From Halieaceae bacterium (lineage in GTDB: Bacteria; Pseudomonadota; Gammaproteobacteria; Pseudomonadales; Halieaceae), in contig JANQLM010000048.1 of NCBI GenBank assembly GCA_028280635.1, positions 1 through 64,000 on the forward strand: a stretch of DNA of 64,000 nt, given 5' to 3'. Position 1 is the first letter of the stretch. Each line of letters opens with the position of its first letter. Below the pieces are notes generated by a model. The model saw nothing but the letters and a program-made list of their open reading frames with translations. It did not search any database and was not told where the DNA came from. The position numbers and the translations under genes are program-made. This document shows positions 40,682-50,935 of the stretch, piece by piece.

Positions 40682-42160
40682 GTGTTTGAAACCCTGGAGC
40701 TGGGCCGCAAGCTCAAGCGCAAGGATTTCAATGCCGCCGTGCAAACCCTGCGGGAGCAGTTGCTGGCGCTGCAGTTCAAACTCGAGGAGGCGGATTTCCC
40801 GGTCATTATCATCGTCTCCGGTGTCGAGGGGGCGGGTAAGGGTTCGGTGGTACACCGCCTCAATGAGTGGATGGACCCCCGTCTTATCGAAACTCACGCC
40901 TTCTGGGACCACTCCGACGAAGAAGAACAGCGCCCCTACCTGTGGCGCTTCTGGCGCGCCCTGCCCGGCAACGGCCGTATCGGAGTTTTCTTCGGCTCCT
41001 GGTACACCCGCCCGATCATCAACGCCGCCAGCGGCGCCATTACCGAAGCACAGCTCAATGTCGAGATGCAGCGCATCGAGGACCTGGAACGCATGCTCTG
41101 CGCTGACGGCGCGCTGGTCATCAAGCTGTGGTTTCACCTGCCGCCGGGCATCGCCAGGGAACGGCTGCAGGCAGACCAGCTACGGGAACTCACCCGTATC
41201 GAACTGTCGGAAAACTCTTCCGATGAGTTCGAACGGGGCTATGCCAACCTGGTGCGCGTCAGTGAACTGGCGATCCGCGCCACCGACACCGGCCCCAGCC
41301 CCTGGCACCTGGTAGAGGCCACCGACGACAACTACCGGGAATTGTCAGCCGGGCAGGTGGTGCAGCAGCGGCTGGCGGCGCGGTTGGCAGAGCCGCCCCC
41401 CGCACCCAATACCATGGCGCCGGTCCAGCCCACCAATGGCAACCAGCCGACGGTGCTGGACAAGATACCCCTGGATGCCACCCTGGAGACCGAAGAGTAC
41501 AGGGAGCAACTCGCTCACTACCAACAGCGCCTGGAGACCCTGGCCTGGCAGGCGCGCCGTGAAAAGCTCGCCTGTATTGCGGTATTCGAGGGCTGGGATG
41601 CCGCCGGCAAGGGCAGCGCCATACGGCGGGTCACCCAGTCCATCGACCCGCGCCTGTATCACCTGCTGCAATACGCCGCGCCTACCGACGAAGAGGCCTC
41701 GCATCACTATCTCTGGCGCTTCTGGCGTCAGCTCGGCCGGGACGGAAAATTCACCCTCTTCGACCGCTCCTGGTACGGCCGGGTACTGGTGGAGCGCGTG
41801 GAAGGCTTTGCCGCAGACCACGAGTGGCAACGTGCCTATTCGGAGATCAACCGCTTCGAGGAGCAACTGGTGGACCATGGCTCGGTGCTGCTGAAGTTCT
41901 GGCTGCATATCTCCCAGGAAGAACAGCTGGCGCGCTTCCAACTGCGCGAGGAAACCCCGCACAAGCAACACAAGATCACCGAGGAAGACTGGCGCAACCG
42001 GGAAAAGTGGCACGACTACGAGCTGGCGGTACACGACATGGTGGCCCACACCAGCACCGCAAGCACGCCCTGGACCCTGGTACCCGGCAACAACAAGCGC
42101 TACGCCCGCATCGAAATCCTCAGGACCTTCTGCGACGCACTCGAGAAACGGCTGGGATAA
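40682..42160 (+). CDS. Two-domain polyphosphate kinase 2 (polyphosphate:AMP phosphotransferase type)
   Basis: 492 residues with two tandem PPK2 domains of about 230 residues. Each has a Walker A motif (G-V-E-G-A-G-K-G-S near 45; E-G-W-D-A-A-G-K-G-S near 302) and W-R-F-W plus W-Y motifs (F-F-G-S-W-Y; F-D-R-S-W-Y-G-R-V-L). Two-domain, class II PPK2 enzymes such as Acinetobacter PAP make ADP from AMP and polyphosphate. In the first domain F-D-R-S-W-Y is changed to F-G-S-W-Y-T, so only the second may be catalytic, as known for this class. The start is GTG at 40682. Confidence 0.9.
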   Translation: MFETLELGRKLKRKDFNAAVQTLREQLLALQFKLEEADFPVIIIVSGVEGAGKGSVVHRLNEWMDPRLIETHAFWDHSDEEEQRPYLWRFWRALPGNGRIGVFFGSWYTRPIINAASGAITEAQLNVEMQRIEDLERMLCADGALVIKLWFHLPPGIARERLQADQLRELTRIELSENSSDEFERGYANLVRVSELAIRATDTGPSPWHLVEATDDNYRELSAGQVVQQRLAARLAEPPPAPNTMAPVQPTNGNQPTVLDKIPLDATLETEEYREQLAHYQQRLETLAWQARREKLACIAVFEGWDAAGKGSAIRRVTQSIDPRLYHLLQYAAPTDEEASHHYLWRFWRQLGRDGKFTLFDRSWYGRVLVERVEGFAADHEWQRAYSEINRFEEQLVDHGSVLLKFWLHISQEEQLARFQLREETPHKQHKITEEDWRNREKWHDYELAVHDMVAHTSTASTPWTLVPGNNKRYARIEILRTFCDALEKRLG

Positions 42161-42233
42161 GGACCGACCGACACCTGCGTGAGCTTCTATTCATAGCATT
42201 GAACCCGCACGCGCGGTACTCAGGGACCGTCCG

Positions 42234-42279
42234 GGACACGCTACAAGCATGACAGGGATATCATGCTTGTAGCGTGTCC
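42234..42279. repeat. Perfect 19-bp inverted repeat between convergent genes
   Basis: GGACACGCTACAAGCATGA (42234-42252) and its exact reverse complement (42261-42279) flank an 8-nt loop. It lies between the 3' ends of the PPK2 gene and fhs. It could be a bidirectional terminator or a member of a REP/RAYT repeat family; no T-run is adjacent. Confidence 0.7.
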
Positions 42280-42322
42280 GGAAAGACCCTTACACAGCCT
42301 GCACCCGGCCTACGGAGCACTC

Positions 42323-44002
42323 TCAGAACAAGCCCTCGATCTGGCCATCACCATTGACGCTAATGCGCTCCGCTGCGGGTGACCGTGGCAGGCCGGGCAT
42401 GGTGAACAGGTCGCCACAGAGCACAACCACAAAGCCGGCGCCCGCAGACAGGCGTACCTCCCGTACGGGCAGTTCAAAACCGCTGGGGGCACCTTTCACC
42501 GAGGGGTCGGCGGTAAAACTGTAGGGGGTCTTGGCCATGCATACCGGCAGGTCGCCATAACCCGCCTCTTCCAATGCCTGCAGGTGACGGCGGCTCTTCT
42601 TCTCGGCCACCACATCCGCGGCGCCGTAGACCGAGCGGGCAATTGTTTCGACCTTCTCCAGCAGCGACAATCGCGACGGGTAGCTGAAGGTCGGCTCCAC
42701 GTCGCCCTCGGCCAGCTCAACGACGGCCCGGGCCAGCTCAGCGGCGCCGGCCCCGCCCTCTGCCCAGTGGCTGGCGAGGCAGGCAGGGACGCCCTGCGTT
42801 TCGCAGAAATCGGCGAGCAGCGCCAGCTCGGCATCGCTATCGGCGGTAAAGCGATTGATCGCCACCACCACCGGGGCGCCAAAGGCCTTGAGGTTGTCCA
42901 GGTGGCGCTTGAGATTGACCAGGCCGGCTTCCAGCGCCGCCAGGTCTTCGGTCTCCAGTGCCCCCTGGGCGGCGCCGCCGTTGAACTTGAGGGCTCTTAC
43001 CGTGGCTACCAGCACACTGGCGGCAGGGGCTAAGCCCGCCTGCCGGCACTTGATGTTGAAGAACTTCTCGGCGCCCAGGTCGGAGCCGAAGCCCGCCTCG
43101 GTCACCACGTAGTCCGCCAGCTTGAGGGCGCTGCGGGTGGCAATCACCGAGTTGCAGCCGTGGGCGATATTGGCGAAAGGGCCGCCGTGAACGATGGCCG
43201 GTGTATGCTCGAGCGTCTGCACCAGGTTGGGCTGCAGGGCATCGCGCAACAGGGCGCTCATGGCACCGTCAGCGCCCAGCTCGGCGGCACGCAGCTGATC
43301 GCCGCTGTTGTTGTAGCCCACCACAATGTTGCCCAGCCGCTGCTTGAGGTCGGCCAGGCTCTCCGCCAGGCAGAAGATTGCCATCACTTCCGAGGCCACG
43401 GTGATATCGAAGCCGGTCTGGCGTGGCAGGCTGTTGCCCGGGCCGCCCAGGCCCGCCACCAGGTGTCGCAGGGCCCGGTCATTCATATCGACCACCCGCC
43501 CCCAGGTACGGCGCCGCACGTCGAAGTCGAGGCCGTTGCCCCAGTGCAGGTGGTTGTCCAGCATGGCCGCCAACAGGTTGTGGGCGGCACCGATGGCGTG
43601 CAGGTCGCCAGTGAAATGCAGGTTGATATCTTCCATGGGCAGGACCTGGGCATAGCCGCCCCCCGCGGCCCCGCCCTTCATGCCGAACACCGGCCCCAGG
43701 CTCGGTTCCCGCAGGCACACCAGGCTGTTCTTGCCGATGTGACGCAGCCCATCTGCCAGGCCCACTGCGGTGGCGGTCTTGCCCTCACCCATCGGAGTCG
43801 GTGAAATCGCCGTCACCAGAACCAGCTTGCCATTGCCGTTGTCGTGCACTGAATCGCAGAAATCGTGGCTCAGCTTGGCCTTCGAGGTGCCGTAGCTGAT
43901 CAGGGCATCGGTGGGGATGGCGAGCCCTGCCGCCACTTCATCGATGAGCAGGGGGCTTGCTTCGCGGGCAATGTGCAGGTCGCTTTTCACGCTGGCGGGC
44001 AT
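42323..44002 (-). CDS. fhs: Formate-tetrahydrofolate ligase
   Basis: 559 residues, the family length. The P-loop [11 protein letters not shown] lies at about residue 70, with [20 protein letters not shown] and H-F-T-G-D-L-H-A-I nearby. It makes 10-formyl-THF from formate, ATP and THF for one-carbon metabolism. The ATG at 44002 has AAGGAG upstream; the frame extends to 44122 without family-like sequence. Confidence 0.95.
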   Translation of the reverse strand: MPASVKSDLHIAREASPLLIDEVAAGLAIPTDALISYGTSKAKLSHDFCDSVHDNGNGKLVLVTAISPTPMGEGKTATAVGLADGLRHIGKNSLVCLREPSLGPVFGMKGGAAGGGYAQVLPMEDINLHFTGDLHAIGAAHNLLAAMLDNHLHWGNGLDFDVRRRTWGRVVDMNDRALRHLVAGLGGPGNSLPRQTGFDITVASEVMAIFCLAESLADLKQRLGNIVVGYNNSGDQLRAAELGADGAMSALLRDALQPNLVQTLEHTPAIVHGGPFANIAHGCNSVIATRSALKLADYVVTEAGFGSDLGAEKFFNIKCRQAGLAPAASVLVATVRALKFNGGAAQGALETEDLAALEAGLVNLKRHLDNLKAFGAPVVVAINRFTADSDAELALLADFCETQGVPACLASHWAEGGAGAAELARAVVELAEGDVEPTFSYPSRLSLLEKVETIARSVYGAADVVAEKKSRRHLQALEEAGYGDLPVCMAKTPYSFTADPSVKGAPSGFELPVREVRLSAGAGFVVVLCGDLFTMPGLPRSPAAERISVNGDGQIEGLF

Positions 44003-44102
44003 TTTGTTCTCCTTATTGATGCAGAGCGCGGTTAGCTCGCGCTGTACCTCGCCGCGGACAGGTGCTGGTGAATCACCGCCGGGCTTCGCTATCATGCTGC
44101 CC

Positions 44103-44618
44103 ATGATCGAGCCCATCGACAAGCCACAGCAGGCCCTGGTGAGAGCGGAAACCCTGCGCTATGTCAGGCTTGCGGCTGATCTTTACGGCCGGGACTTCCC
44201 GCCCGTGCCGGTGGACTTCGATCTCATGGGCAGCAGCGCCGGTATGTTCCGGGTGCGCAGGAATGACGCCCGAATCCGCTACAACCCCTGGCTGTTCGCC
44301 AAGTACTTTGAGGACAACTTCAGCGGCACCGTGCCCCACGAAGTGGCTCACTACGTCGTGCACTGCCTGTATGGCCTGCACCGGGTCAGACCCCACGGTC
44401 GCGAATGGCTTGCAGTAATGGCGGACTTCGGCGCCGACCCGCGCGTCACCGGTGATTTCGACCTGACCGGCATACCCACCCGCCGGCAGCGCCGCTTTCG
44501 CTACCAGTGCCTGTGCCGAGAACACCAGTTGTCCACTCGCCGCCACAACACCATTCAGCGAGGCCAGGCCCGCTATCAGTGCCGCCTCTGCGAGGGGCAA
44601 CTGGTGCTGGCGGGCTGA
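44103..44618 (+). CDS. sprT: SprT-like zinc metalloprotease family protein
   Basis: 171 residues. The H-E-x-x-H motif is V-P-H-E-V-A-H-Y, and the C-terminal zinc ribbon reads [16 protein letters not shown] then Y-Q-C-R-L-C. This is the SprT domain shared with eukaryotic Spartan proteases. The bacterial role is not well defined. An alternative ATG is at 44094. It diverges from fhs. Confidence 0.88.
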   Translation: MIEPIDKPQQALVRAETLRYVRLAADLYGRDFPPVPVDFDLMGSSAGMFRVRRNDARIRYNPWLFAKYFEDNFSGTVPHEVAHYVVHCLYGLHRVRPHGREWLAVMADFGADPRVTGDFDLTGIPTRRQRRFRYQCLCREHQLSTRRHNTIQRGQARYQCRLCEGQLVLAG

Positions 44619-44634
44619 CAGCCCGGCGGGCGGC

Positions 44635-45840
44635 CTACTCCACCAGCCGCGAATACACGGCCAGTTCGCCGTGCAGGGTGCGATGCACCGGGCAGCGATC
44701 GGTGATCTGCAGCAAGCGCTCGCGTTGTTCCGGAGTTAGCTCACCCCGCAGGGTGATACTGCGATCGATGACCTCAAGCTTCCCGCCACCTTCCTCGCAG
44801 TCGGCACAGTCTTCGACGTGATCGCGGCCGTGCTCAAGCTCCACCTCCACGTGCTCCAGCGGTATCTGCTTGTGACTGGCGTACATACGCAGGGTCATGG
44901 CGGTACAGGTACCCAGTGCCGCCAGCAGGTGTTCATAGGGGTCCGGGCCGGTGTCATCACCACCCACCGACCTTGGCTCATCCGCCTGCCAGTGGTGGTC
45001 ATCAGTGTGCACCCGTTGGGTAAAGCGGTGATTCAGTTCCTCCACCCTGACCTGGCCCTTGTCCAGCACCACCGCAGTCGGCGCCTCCGGCTCCGGCAGG
45101 TAGCGGCTGGCCCACCCGGCAATGCTGCGGGCCACGTAGTCGGAGTCGGCTTTTCGAGTGAGCAGGTGATCGGCGTCATCAAGGCTGATGAAACTCTTGG
45201 GATGGCGGGCTTCCAGGTAGATTTTCTCCGCCTCGCGAATGCTGACGGTATCGTCTCCGGGCGCGTGCATGACCAGCAGCGCCTTTGACAGTTTGCCGAT
45301 GCCCCCGCTCTGGTAGCTCTCCAGGTCTTCAATGAACTGGCGCTTGATCCTGAAGCTGCGCCCGGCCAGGGAGACCTCCGCTTCCCCCTGCTCGCGAATG
45401 GTGTCCAGCGAGGCGGAAAAATTATGTATCACGTGTTCAGCCTGGTGCGGGGCGCCGATGGTTACCACAGCCGTCGCCTCCGGCACCTGCGCGGCCATGG
45501 CCAGCACCGCGGCGCCGCCCAGGCTGTGCCCGATCAACAGCGCCGGGGCCTGGTAGTCCCGCCGCAGGAATTCGCAAGCCGCCAGCAGATCCTGGATATT
45601 GCTGGAGAAGTTGGTGTTGGAGAAATCGCCGTCGCTGTTGCCAAGGCCGGTGAAATCGAATCGCAGCACGGCTATCCCGTCGTCATTGAGGGCGCGCGAA
45701 ATGCGCGACGCCGCCGCCACGTCCTTGCCGCAGGTAAAGCAGTGAGCGAACAGTGCGTAGCAGCGTACCGGCGTTTCCGGCAGCTCCAGTGCTCCGCTAA
45801 GGGTCAGGCCATTACTCGGGAATTCTACTTTCTTGCGCAT
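44635..45840 (-). CDS. Alpha/beta hydrolase-OsmC fusion protein
   Basis: 401 residues. The N-terminal alpha/beta hydrolase (about 1-255) has nucleophile elbow I-G-H-S-L-G-G. The C-terminal OsmC/Ohr-like domain (about 270-400) has the two expected redox cysteines in L-G-T-C-T-A-M and D-R-C-P-V-H-R-T-L. This fusion is widespread; it suggests hydrolysis of an ester followed by reduction of a (hydro)peroxide, but the substrate is unknown. It converges with sprT. Confidence 0.9.
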   Translation of the reverse strand: MRKKVEFPSNGLTLSGALELPETPVRCYALFAHCFTCGKDVAAASRISRALNDDGIAVLRFDFTGLGNSDGDFSNTNFSSNIQDLLAACEFLRRDYQAPALLIGHSLGGAAVLAMAAQVPEATAVVTIGAPHQAEHVIHNFSASLDTIREQGEAEVSLAGRSFRIKRQFIEDLESYQSGGIGKLSKALLVMHAPGDDTVSIREAEKIYLEARHPKSFISLDDADHLLTRKADSDYVARSIAGWASRYLPEPEAPTAVVLDKGQVRVEELNHRFTQRVHTDDHHWQADEPRSVGGDDTGPDPYEHLLAALGTCTAMTLRMYASHKQIPLEHVEVELEHGRDHVEDCADCEEGGGKLEVIDRSITLRGELTPEQRERLLQITDRCPVHRTLHGELAVYSRLVE

Positions 45841-45890
45841 GGGAACCTCGCTTGGAAACCTCCCAAGCTTAGTCTATCCAGTCGGCTGGC

Positions 45891-46985
45891 CTATTTGTGC
45901 GCGACGCTCGCCTCTAGGAAGCGTACCGTCCGCCGCTGGGCGCCCCAGGTGCCGGGTTCCGGCTCAAACACCCCGGGTATTTTTGTGCCGCAGCTCCGGC
46001 AGCAACCGTCCACTGATAGCTGCCACTCACCCAGGCTGTGCCAGTCGCGCTCGATTAACAGCTCTCCACAGGCATGGCACCAGGAAGAATTACCCTGCGG
46101 GTCATGTATGTTGCCAGTAAATGCATAGTGCACGCCGCTGTCCAGGGCAATGCGCCGGGCGCGGAACAGGGTCTCGGCCGGGGTGCGCGGCAGGTCGCGC
46201 ATCTTCCAGTCGGGATGGAAGGCCGTGAAATGCAGGGGCACGTCCGGCCCGAGTTCCTCCACCACCCAGCGACACAGCAGGGAGAGTTCGGCGTCCGAGT
46301 CGTTCTTGCCGGGAATCAGCAGCGTGGTGAGTTCCAGCCAGACGTCGGTGTCATGGTAGACGTAGGCGATGGTGTCCAGCACCTCGTTGAGATGCGCCCC
46401 GCAGAGCTCGTAATAGAATTCTTCAGTGAATGCCTTGAGATCGATATTGGCGGCGTCCATGGCAGCAAAAAACTCGCGGCGCGGTTCCGGGCAGATGTAC
46501 CCGGCGGTCACCGCCACCGACCTGATGCCCTGCTCCCGTGATGCCTGGGCCACACCGATGGCGTACTCGTGAAAAATCACCGGGTCGTTGTAGGTATAGG
46601 CGATGGAGCGGCAACCGGTCTCGCGGGCTGCCCGGGCGAGAGTGGCCGGGCTGGCGGCGGCCGCCAGGGTATCCATCTCCCGGGACTTGCTCATATCCCA
46701 GTTCTGGCAAAACTTGCAGGCCAGGTTGCAGCCTGCCGTGCCAAAAGACAGAACGGGCGTGCCGGGCAGGAAGTGTTTGAGGGGCTTTTTCTCGATGGGG
46801 TCGATGCAGAAGCCGCTGGAGCGGCCGTAGGTGGTCAGCACCACCTCACCATCCTCGCAGGCGCGCACATAGCAGAGCCCTTGCTGCCCATCGCGCAGCT
46901 TGCAGGCCCGGGGACAGAGGTCGCATTGCACACGCCCATCCCCCAGGTCATGCCAGTAACGGGTTGGCACGGTGGAGGCGTTCAT
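45891..46985 (-). CDS. amrS: AmmeMemoRadiSam system radical SAM enzyme
   Basis: 364 residues from the ATG at 46985. The radical SAM motif C86-x3-C90-x2-C93 (G-C-N-L-A-C-K-F-C-Q-N-W) is preceded by a cysteine-rich N-terminus (C-D-L-C-P-R-A-C-K-L then G-L-C-Y-V-R). A C-terminal rubredoxin-like cysteine set follows (W-C-H-A-C; C-C-R-S-C-G). This is the AmrS arrangement, related to pyruvate-formate-lyase activases. The reaction is not established to my knowledge. It diverges from the Memo-AMMECR1 gene with only 26 bp between start codons; a GTG at 47003 would narrow this to 8 bp. Confidence 0.9.
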   Translation of the reverse strand: MNASTVPTRYWHDLGDGRVQCDLCPRACKLRDGQQGLCYVRACEDGEVVLTTYGRSSGFCIDPIEKKPLKHFLPGTPVLSFGTAGCNLACKFCQNWDMSKSREMDTLAAAASPATLARAARETGCRSIAYTYNDPVIFHEYAIGVAQASREQGIRSVAVTAGYICPEPRREFFAAMDAANIDLKAFTEEFYYELCGAHLNEVLDTIAYVYHDTDVWLELTTLLIPGKNDSDAELSLLCRWVVEELGPDVPLHFTAFHPDWKMRDLPRTPAETLFRARRIALDSGVHYAFTGNIHDPQGNSSWCHACGELLIERDWHSLGEWQLSVDGCCRSCGTKIPGVFEPEPGTWGAQRRTVRFLEASVAHK

Positions 46986-47011
46986 CGTAGTGCGAGTATA
47001 CACTAGGGGTC

Positions 47012-48400
47012 ATGGCGCAAGTGAGACTGCCCGCCGTGGCCGGCCGCTTTTACCCGGCAGACCCCGCTCTGCTGCGGCAGGACGTGGACAGCCTGCTGGC
47101 AGGCGCCGCATCACCGGCGCAAACGGCCACACCCAAGGTGCTGGTGGCACCTCACGCCGGCTATATCTACTCGGGCCCACTGGCCGCCCGCGCCTATCGC
47201 CAGCTTGAAGGCCACACCCAGAGCATCCGCCGCGTGATCCTGCTGGGCCCTTCCCACAGGGTGGGCTTCCAGGGCATCGCCAGCACCAGCGCCACCCACT
47301 ACCGCACCCCACTGGGGGATGTCCCGCTGGATACCGAGGGGCTGGAACGCATCCGGGCGCTGCCCGGCGTACACCAGCGCGATGCCGCGCACGGCCCGGA
47401 GCACAGCCTGGAGGTGCATCTGCCCTTTCTGCAGCGCTGCCTGGAAAATTTCAGTCTGCTACCGCTGGTGGTCGGGGACGCCAGCCCGGGACAGGTCGGC
47501 GCAGTGATCGAGGCACTGTGGGGCGGGCCTGAGACCCTGCTGGTGATCAGCTCAGACCTCAGCCATTTCCTGGACTACGACCAGGCGTGCTCCCGAGACA
47601 GCAGCACCGCGCAGCGGATCGAGGCCAGGGCCACCGACCTCAGGGGCGAGGAAGCCTGCGGCGCGCGCCCCCTGAACGGCCTCCTCAGCGTCCTCAAGCA
47701 GCGCGGCCTGGACATTCGCCGTCTCGGTATGAACAATTCCGGGGATACCGCCGGCGACCGGTCCCGCGTGGTGGGCTACGGTGCCTGGGTGGTGGACGCG
47801 GAAGAAACGAACAGTGTCGATGCGAAGCAACAGCCGGAACAGGAGAGGCTGGGGCTCGCCGCCCGTCAGCAACTCCTGCACCTGGCACGGAGCGCCATTC
47901 ACCACGGCTTACACGGCAAGGGTGAACTGAGTTTCCCACTCGAACGCTTTGACGCCGAGCTGCACAAGCCGCGCGCCAGCTTTGTCACCCTGAATCTACG
48001 CGGCGCCCTGCGCGGCTGTATCGGCAGCCTGGCCGCCAGCCGCCCTCTGCTGGCAGACGTGGTGCATAACGCCGGCGCCGCCGCCTTTCGGGACCGGCGC
48101 TTCAAGCCACTCACGGCTGGCGAGTATCCGGCGGTGGATCTGCATATATCGGTATTGAGCCCGCCTCGCATCATCGACGTCGAATCGCGACAGGCCCTGC
48201 TGGACTACCTGCAGCCCGGCATTCATGGACTGGTGCTGCAGGAAGGCAATAAACGCTCTACCTACCTGCCCAGCGTATGGGAGAAAATCCCGGACCGGGA
48301 TCGCTTCGTCAGTGAACTGCGCGCCAAGGCCGGCCTGCCGCGCCAGGGCTGGTCCGATGCGATGCAGGTATCGGTCTATACCACGGACGAATTCAGTTGA
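47012..48400 (+). CDS. Fused Memo (AmrB) - AMMECR1 (AmrA) protein of the AmmeMemoRadiSam system
   Basis: 462 residues. Residues 1-265 are a Memo domain with the three metal-site histidines (His48 in A-P-H-A-G-Y, His82 in G-P-S-H-R, His185 in S-D-L-S-H-F). The human Memo cysteine position reads N-N-S-G-D. Residues about 280-462 are an AMMECR1 domain with the hallmark L-R-G-C-I-G (333-338). These are normally separate proteins AmrB and AmrA; here one polypeptide joins them with a short glutamine-rich linker. Function unknown; coupling to the AmrS radical enzyme next door is inferred from recurrent co-occurrence. Confidence 0.9.
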   Translation: MAQVRLPAVAGRFYPADPALLRQDVDSLLAGAASPAQTATPKVLVAPHAGYIYSGPLAARAYRQLEGHTQSIRRVILLGPSHRVGFQGIASTSATHYRTPLGDVPLDTEGLERIRALPGVHQRDAAHGPEHSLEVHLPFLQRCLENFSLLPLVVGDASPGQVGAVIEALWGGPETLLVISSDLSHFLDYDQACSRDSSTAQRIEARATDLRGEEACGARPLNGLLSVLKQRGLDIRRLGMNNSGDTAGDRSRVVGYGAWVVDAEETNSVDAKQQPEQERLGLAARQQLLHLARSAIHHGLHGKGELSFPLERFDAELHKPRASFVTLNLRGALRGCIGSLAASRPLLADVVHNAGAAAFRDRRFKPLTAGEYPAVDLHISVLSPPRIIDVESRQALLDYLQPGIHGLVLQEGNKRSTYLPSVWEKIPDRDRFVSELRAKAGLPRQGWSDAMQVSVYTTDEFS

Positions 48401-48469
48401 TACCCGGGGGCCGCCCGTGCGTTCGCGCCTGACACAATAGCGCCGCGTTCAGGCTGCTATAGTGATGAT

Positions 48470-49813
48470 ATGAAGCCTGTTTTTTTGGCCGTGGCGGTGC
48501 TGCTCGCGGTGACCTTGTCGCCAGGAATCAGAGCCGCCGAAGAGCCGCCCCCCCTGGATGCCATCTGGGTGCTGGACCTGGACGGCGCGGTGGGACCCGC
48601 GACCAGCGACTACCTGGTGCGCGGCCTGGCCCGCGCCGCCGAAGCCGGCGCCAGGCTGGCGGTGATTCGCATGAACACACCCGGCGGCCTGGACGGCGCC
48701 ATGCGCGATATTATCGAGGCCATTCTCGCCTCGCCGGTACCCGTCGCCAGTTATGTCACCCCCCAGGGGGCACGCGCCGCCAGTGCCGGCACCTATATTC
48801 TCTACGCCAGCCATATCGCCGCCATGGCCCCCGCCACCAACCTGGGCGCGGCGACACCGGTACCGCTGGGAGCGCCCACCCCACCCTCCCCGGCCGCCGA
48901 CCCGGAGGCTGAGGACGAAGGCACCGAGGCTGCCCCTGGTAATGCCATGAACCGCAAGATGGTCAACGATGCCGCCGCCTACATCCGCGGCCTGGCGACC
49001 CTTCGCGGCCGCAACGCCGAATGGGCGGAACTGGCGGTGCGCGATGCCGCCAGCCTGTCAGCGGAAGAAGCGCTGGAACAGGGCGTGATCGATATCGTCG
49101 CCCGCAACCTCAACGATCTGCTGACCCAGGCCGAGTGGCGCGAGGTGATGATTGACGGAGAGACGCTGACCCTGGAGCTGACCGGCGCGCCATTGCACCA
49201 GGCAGCACCCGACTGGCGTACGGAATTCCTCAGCATCATCACCAATCCAAGCCTGGTACTGATCCTGGGTATGATCGGCTTCTACGGCATCATTCTCGAG
49301 TTTTACAATCCCGGCTCCCTGGTGCCGGGCACTATCGGCGTTATCTGCCTGCTGTTGGCGGGCTACGCCCTGCAGCTACTGCCGGTGAACTACGCGGGGC
49401 TGGCCCTGCTGCTGCTCGGGATTGCCCTGATGGTCGCCGAGGCGGTCTCGCCCAGTTTCGGGATCCTCGGCGTCGGGGGCCTGGTGGCCTTCATGTTTGG
49501 CGGGGTGATCCTGTTCGATACCGACATCGAGGCCTTCCGGGTCGGCTGGCCATTGCTGGCTTCCGTCGCCCTGACCAGTGCCGCACTGATTATCGTAACC
49601 GTCTCCATCGCCCTGCGTATGCGCCACCAGGCCGTCACCACCGGTGTCGAGCAGATGATAGGTATGGCGGCGACGGCGCTGGGCCAGGGCCAGGTGCGGG
49701 CCGGAGGGGAAATCTGGGAAGCCCAGTGCAGTGAGGACCTGGACCAGGGAGACCCGGTCGTGGTTCGCGCCGTCGATGGCCTCACCTTGATCGTTGAAAA
49801 GGAGCACAGCTAA
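48470..49813 (+). CDS. NfeD-family membrane serine protease
   Basis: 447 residues. A signal peptide (about 1-22) is followed by a ClpP/SppA-like protease domain with the nucleophile in [10 protein letters not shown] and the lysine of the dyad in M-N-R-K-M-V-N-D-A. Four to five membrane spans (about 245-390) and a C-terminal OB-like NfeD domain complete the long NfeD1 form. Such proteases cleave the C-terminal hydrophobic region of their partner stomatin. The stop overlaps the start of the stomatin gene (TAATG). Confidence 0.92.
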   Translation: MKPVFLAVAVLLAVTLSPGIRAAEEPPPLDAIWVLDLDGAVGPATSDYLVRGLARAAEAGARLAVIRMNTPGGLDGAMRDIIEAILASPVPVASYVTPQGARAASAGTYILYASHIAAMAPATNLGAATPVPLGAPTPPSPAADPEAEDEGTEAAPGNAMNRKMVNDAAAYIRGLATLRGRNAEWAELAVRDAASLSAEEALEQGVIDIVARNLNDLLTQAEWREVMIDGETLTLELTGAPLHQAAPDWRTEFLSIITNPSLVLILGMIGFYGIILEFYNPGSLVPGTIGVICLLLAGYALQLLPVNYAGLALLLLGIALMVAEAVSPSFGILGVGGLVAFMFGGVILFDTDIEAFRVGWPLLASVALTSAALIIVTVSIALRMRHQAVTTGVEQMIGMAATALGQGQVRAGGEIWEAQCSEDLDQGDPVVVRAVDGLTLIVEKEHS

Positions 49814-50556
49814 TGGATATGTTCTGGCCGGTCATCCTGTTCTTTGTTATCGGGATCCTGTTCTACACCTTCCGGATCCTGCGGGAGTATGAGCGCGGTG
49901 TCATTTTCTTCCTGGGCCGCTTCCAGAAGGTGAAAGGTCCGGGCTTGATTATCGTGGTGCCCGGCATCCAACAGATGGTCAAGGTGGACCTGCGCACCCT
50001 GGTCTACGACGTACCGACCCAGGACGTGATTTCCCGCGACAACGTGTCCGTGAAGGTCAGCGCGGTCATCTATTTCCGGGTGGTCGACCCGGAGCGGGCC
50101 ATTATCAATGTGGAAGACTTCTTCGAAGCCACTGCCCAATTGGCCCAGACCACCCTGCGCTCGATACTCGGCCAGCACGAGCTCGACGACATGCTGGCCC
50201 AGCGCGACAAGCTCAACCAGGGTATCCAGGTACTGCTGGACGAACAGACTGAATCCTGGGGCATCAAGGTGATCAACGTCGAAATCAAGCACGTGGACCT
50301 GGACGAGAGCATGATTCGCGCCATCGCCAAACAGGCGGAGGCTGAGCGCGAGAGACGCGCCAAGGTGATTCACGCCGAAGGTGAGATGCAGGCCTCAGCC
50401 AAGCTGCTGGAGGCGGCGGAAACCCTCTCCCGCCAGAGCCAGGCGCTGCAGCTACGCTACATGCAGACGCTGACGGAATTGTCCCGCGATCGCAGCTCGA
50501 TGATTGTGTTTCCGCTACCCATCGACCTGCTGGAAAGCCTGATCAAGAAGGATTGA
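49813..50556 (+). CDS. Stomatin/SPFH family protein (slipin)
   Basis: 247 residues. An N-terminal membrane segment (about 5-22) is followed by the SPFH domain: [14 protein letters not shown], then [15 protein letters not shown] and V-E-I-K-H-V-D-L. A coiled coil ([11 protein letters not shown]) lies near the C-terminus. It scaffolds membrane microdomains and is the substrate/partner of NfeD. Its last 14 nt overlap the convergent DUF4345-like gene. Confidence 0.93.
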   Translation: MDMFWPVILFFVIGILFYTFRILREYERGVIFFLGRFQKVKGPGLIIVVPGIQQMVKVDLRTLVYDVPTQDVISRDNVSVKVSAVIYFRVVDPERAIINVEDFFEATAQLAQTTLRSILGQHELDDMLAQRDKLNQGIQVLLDEQTESWGIKVINVEIKHVDLDESMIRAIAKQAEAERERRAKVIHAEGEMQASAKLLEAAETLSRQSQALQLRYMQTLTELSRDRSSMIVFPLPIDLLESLIKKD

Positions 50557-50935
50557 GCGGCACCGGGCGCACCAGCAGCAGCCAGCCCAGGAACACCAGG
50601 CAGACAGTCTCGTAGCTCATGGCAAACACCGTGTAGCCGCTGAAATCACCGTGCATAAAGGCCAGGCTCACCCGCACCACCGCCAGCCCGGCAAACAGGA
50701 ACAGCAGTGTGGTGAGCGCCACCTGCTCCAGGTGCTTGCGCAGCAGGCCCAACAGGCACAGCACCCCGACCGCCACCTGCAGGCCGCCGTACATGGCCTG
50801 CAGTTCGATGGTGCCGGTCACGCTGTTGGCAGTCACCCCGGCGGCCCCGGACAACATCGCCGGATCGACCAGGCAATAGAGCCCGTAGGGGATAAACAAC
50901 AGGACCTGCAGCCCCAGGAACAAGCGTTCGATCAT
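50543..50935 (-). CDS. DUF4345-like small membrane protein
   Basis: 130 residues with four predicted membrane spans. The pattern [16 protein letters not shown] fits the DUF4345/DoxX-like group of four-helix membrane proteins. Function unknown. Its 3' end overlaps the stomatin gene tail to tail, and its ATG overlaps the stop of the dehydratase gene upstream (ATGA), so these minus-strand genes are cotranscribed. Confidence 0.75.
   Translation of the reverse strand: MIERLFLGLQVLLFIPYGLYCLVDPAMLSGAAGVTANSVTGTIELQAMYGGLQVAVGVLCLLGLLRKHLEQVALTTLLFLFAGLAVVRVSLAFMHGDFSGYTVFAMSYETVCLVFLGWLLLVRPVPLNPS

Noticed and set aside
40682-42160. Reading the two PPK2 halves as a frameshifted pair of genes
   Set aside because: One uninterrupted frame spans both domains, and two-domain PPK2 proteins are a known class.
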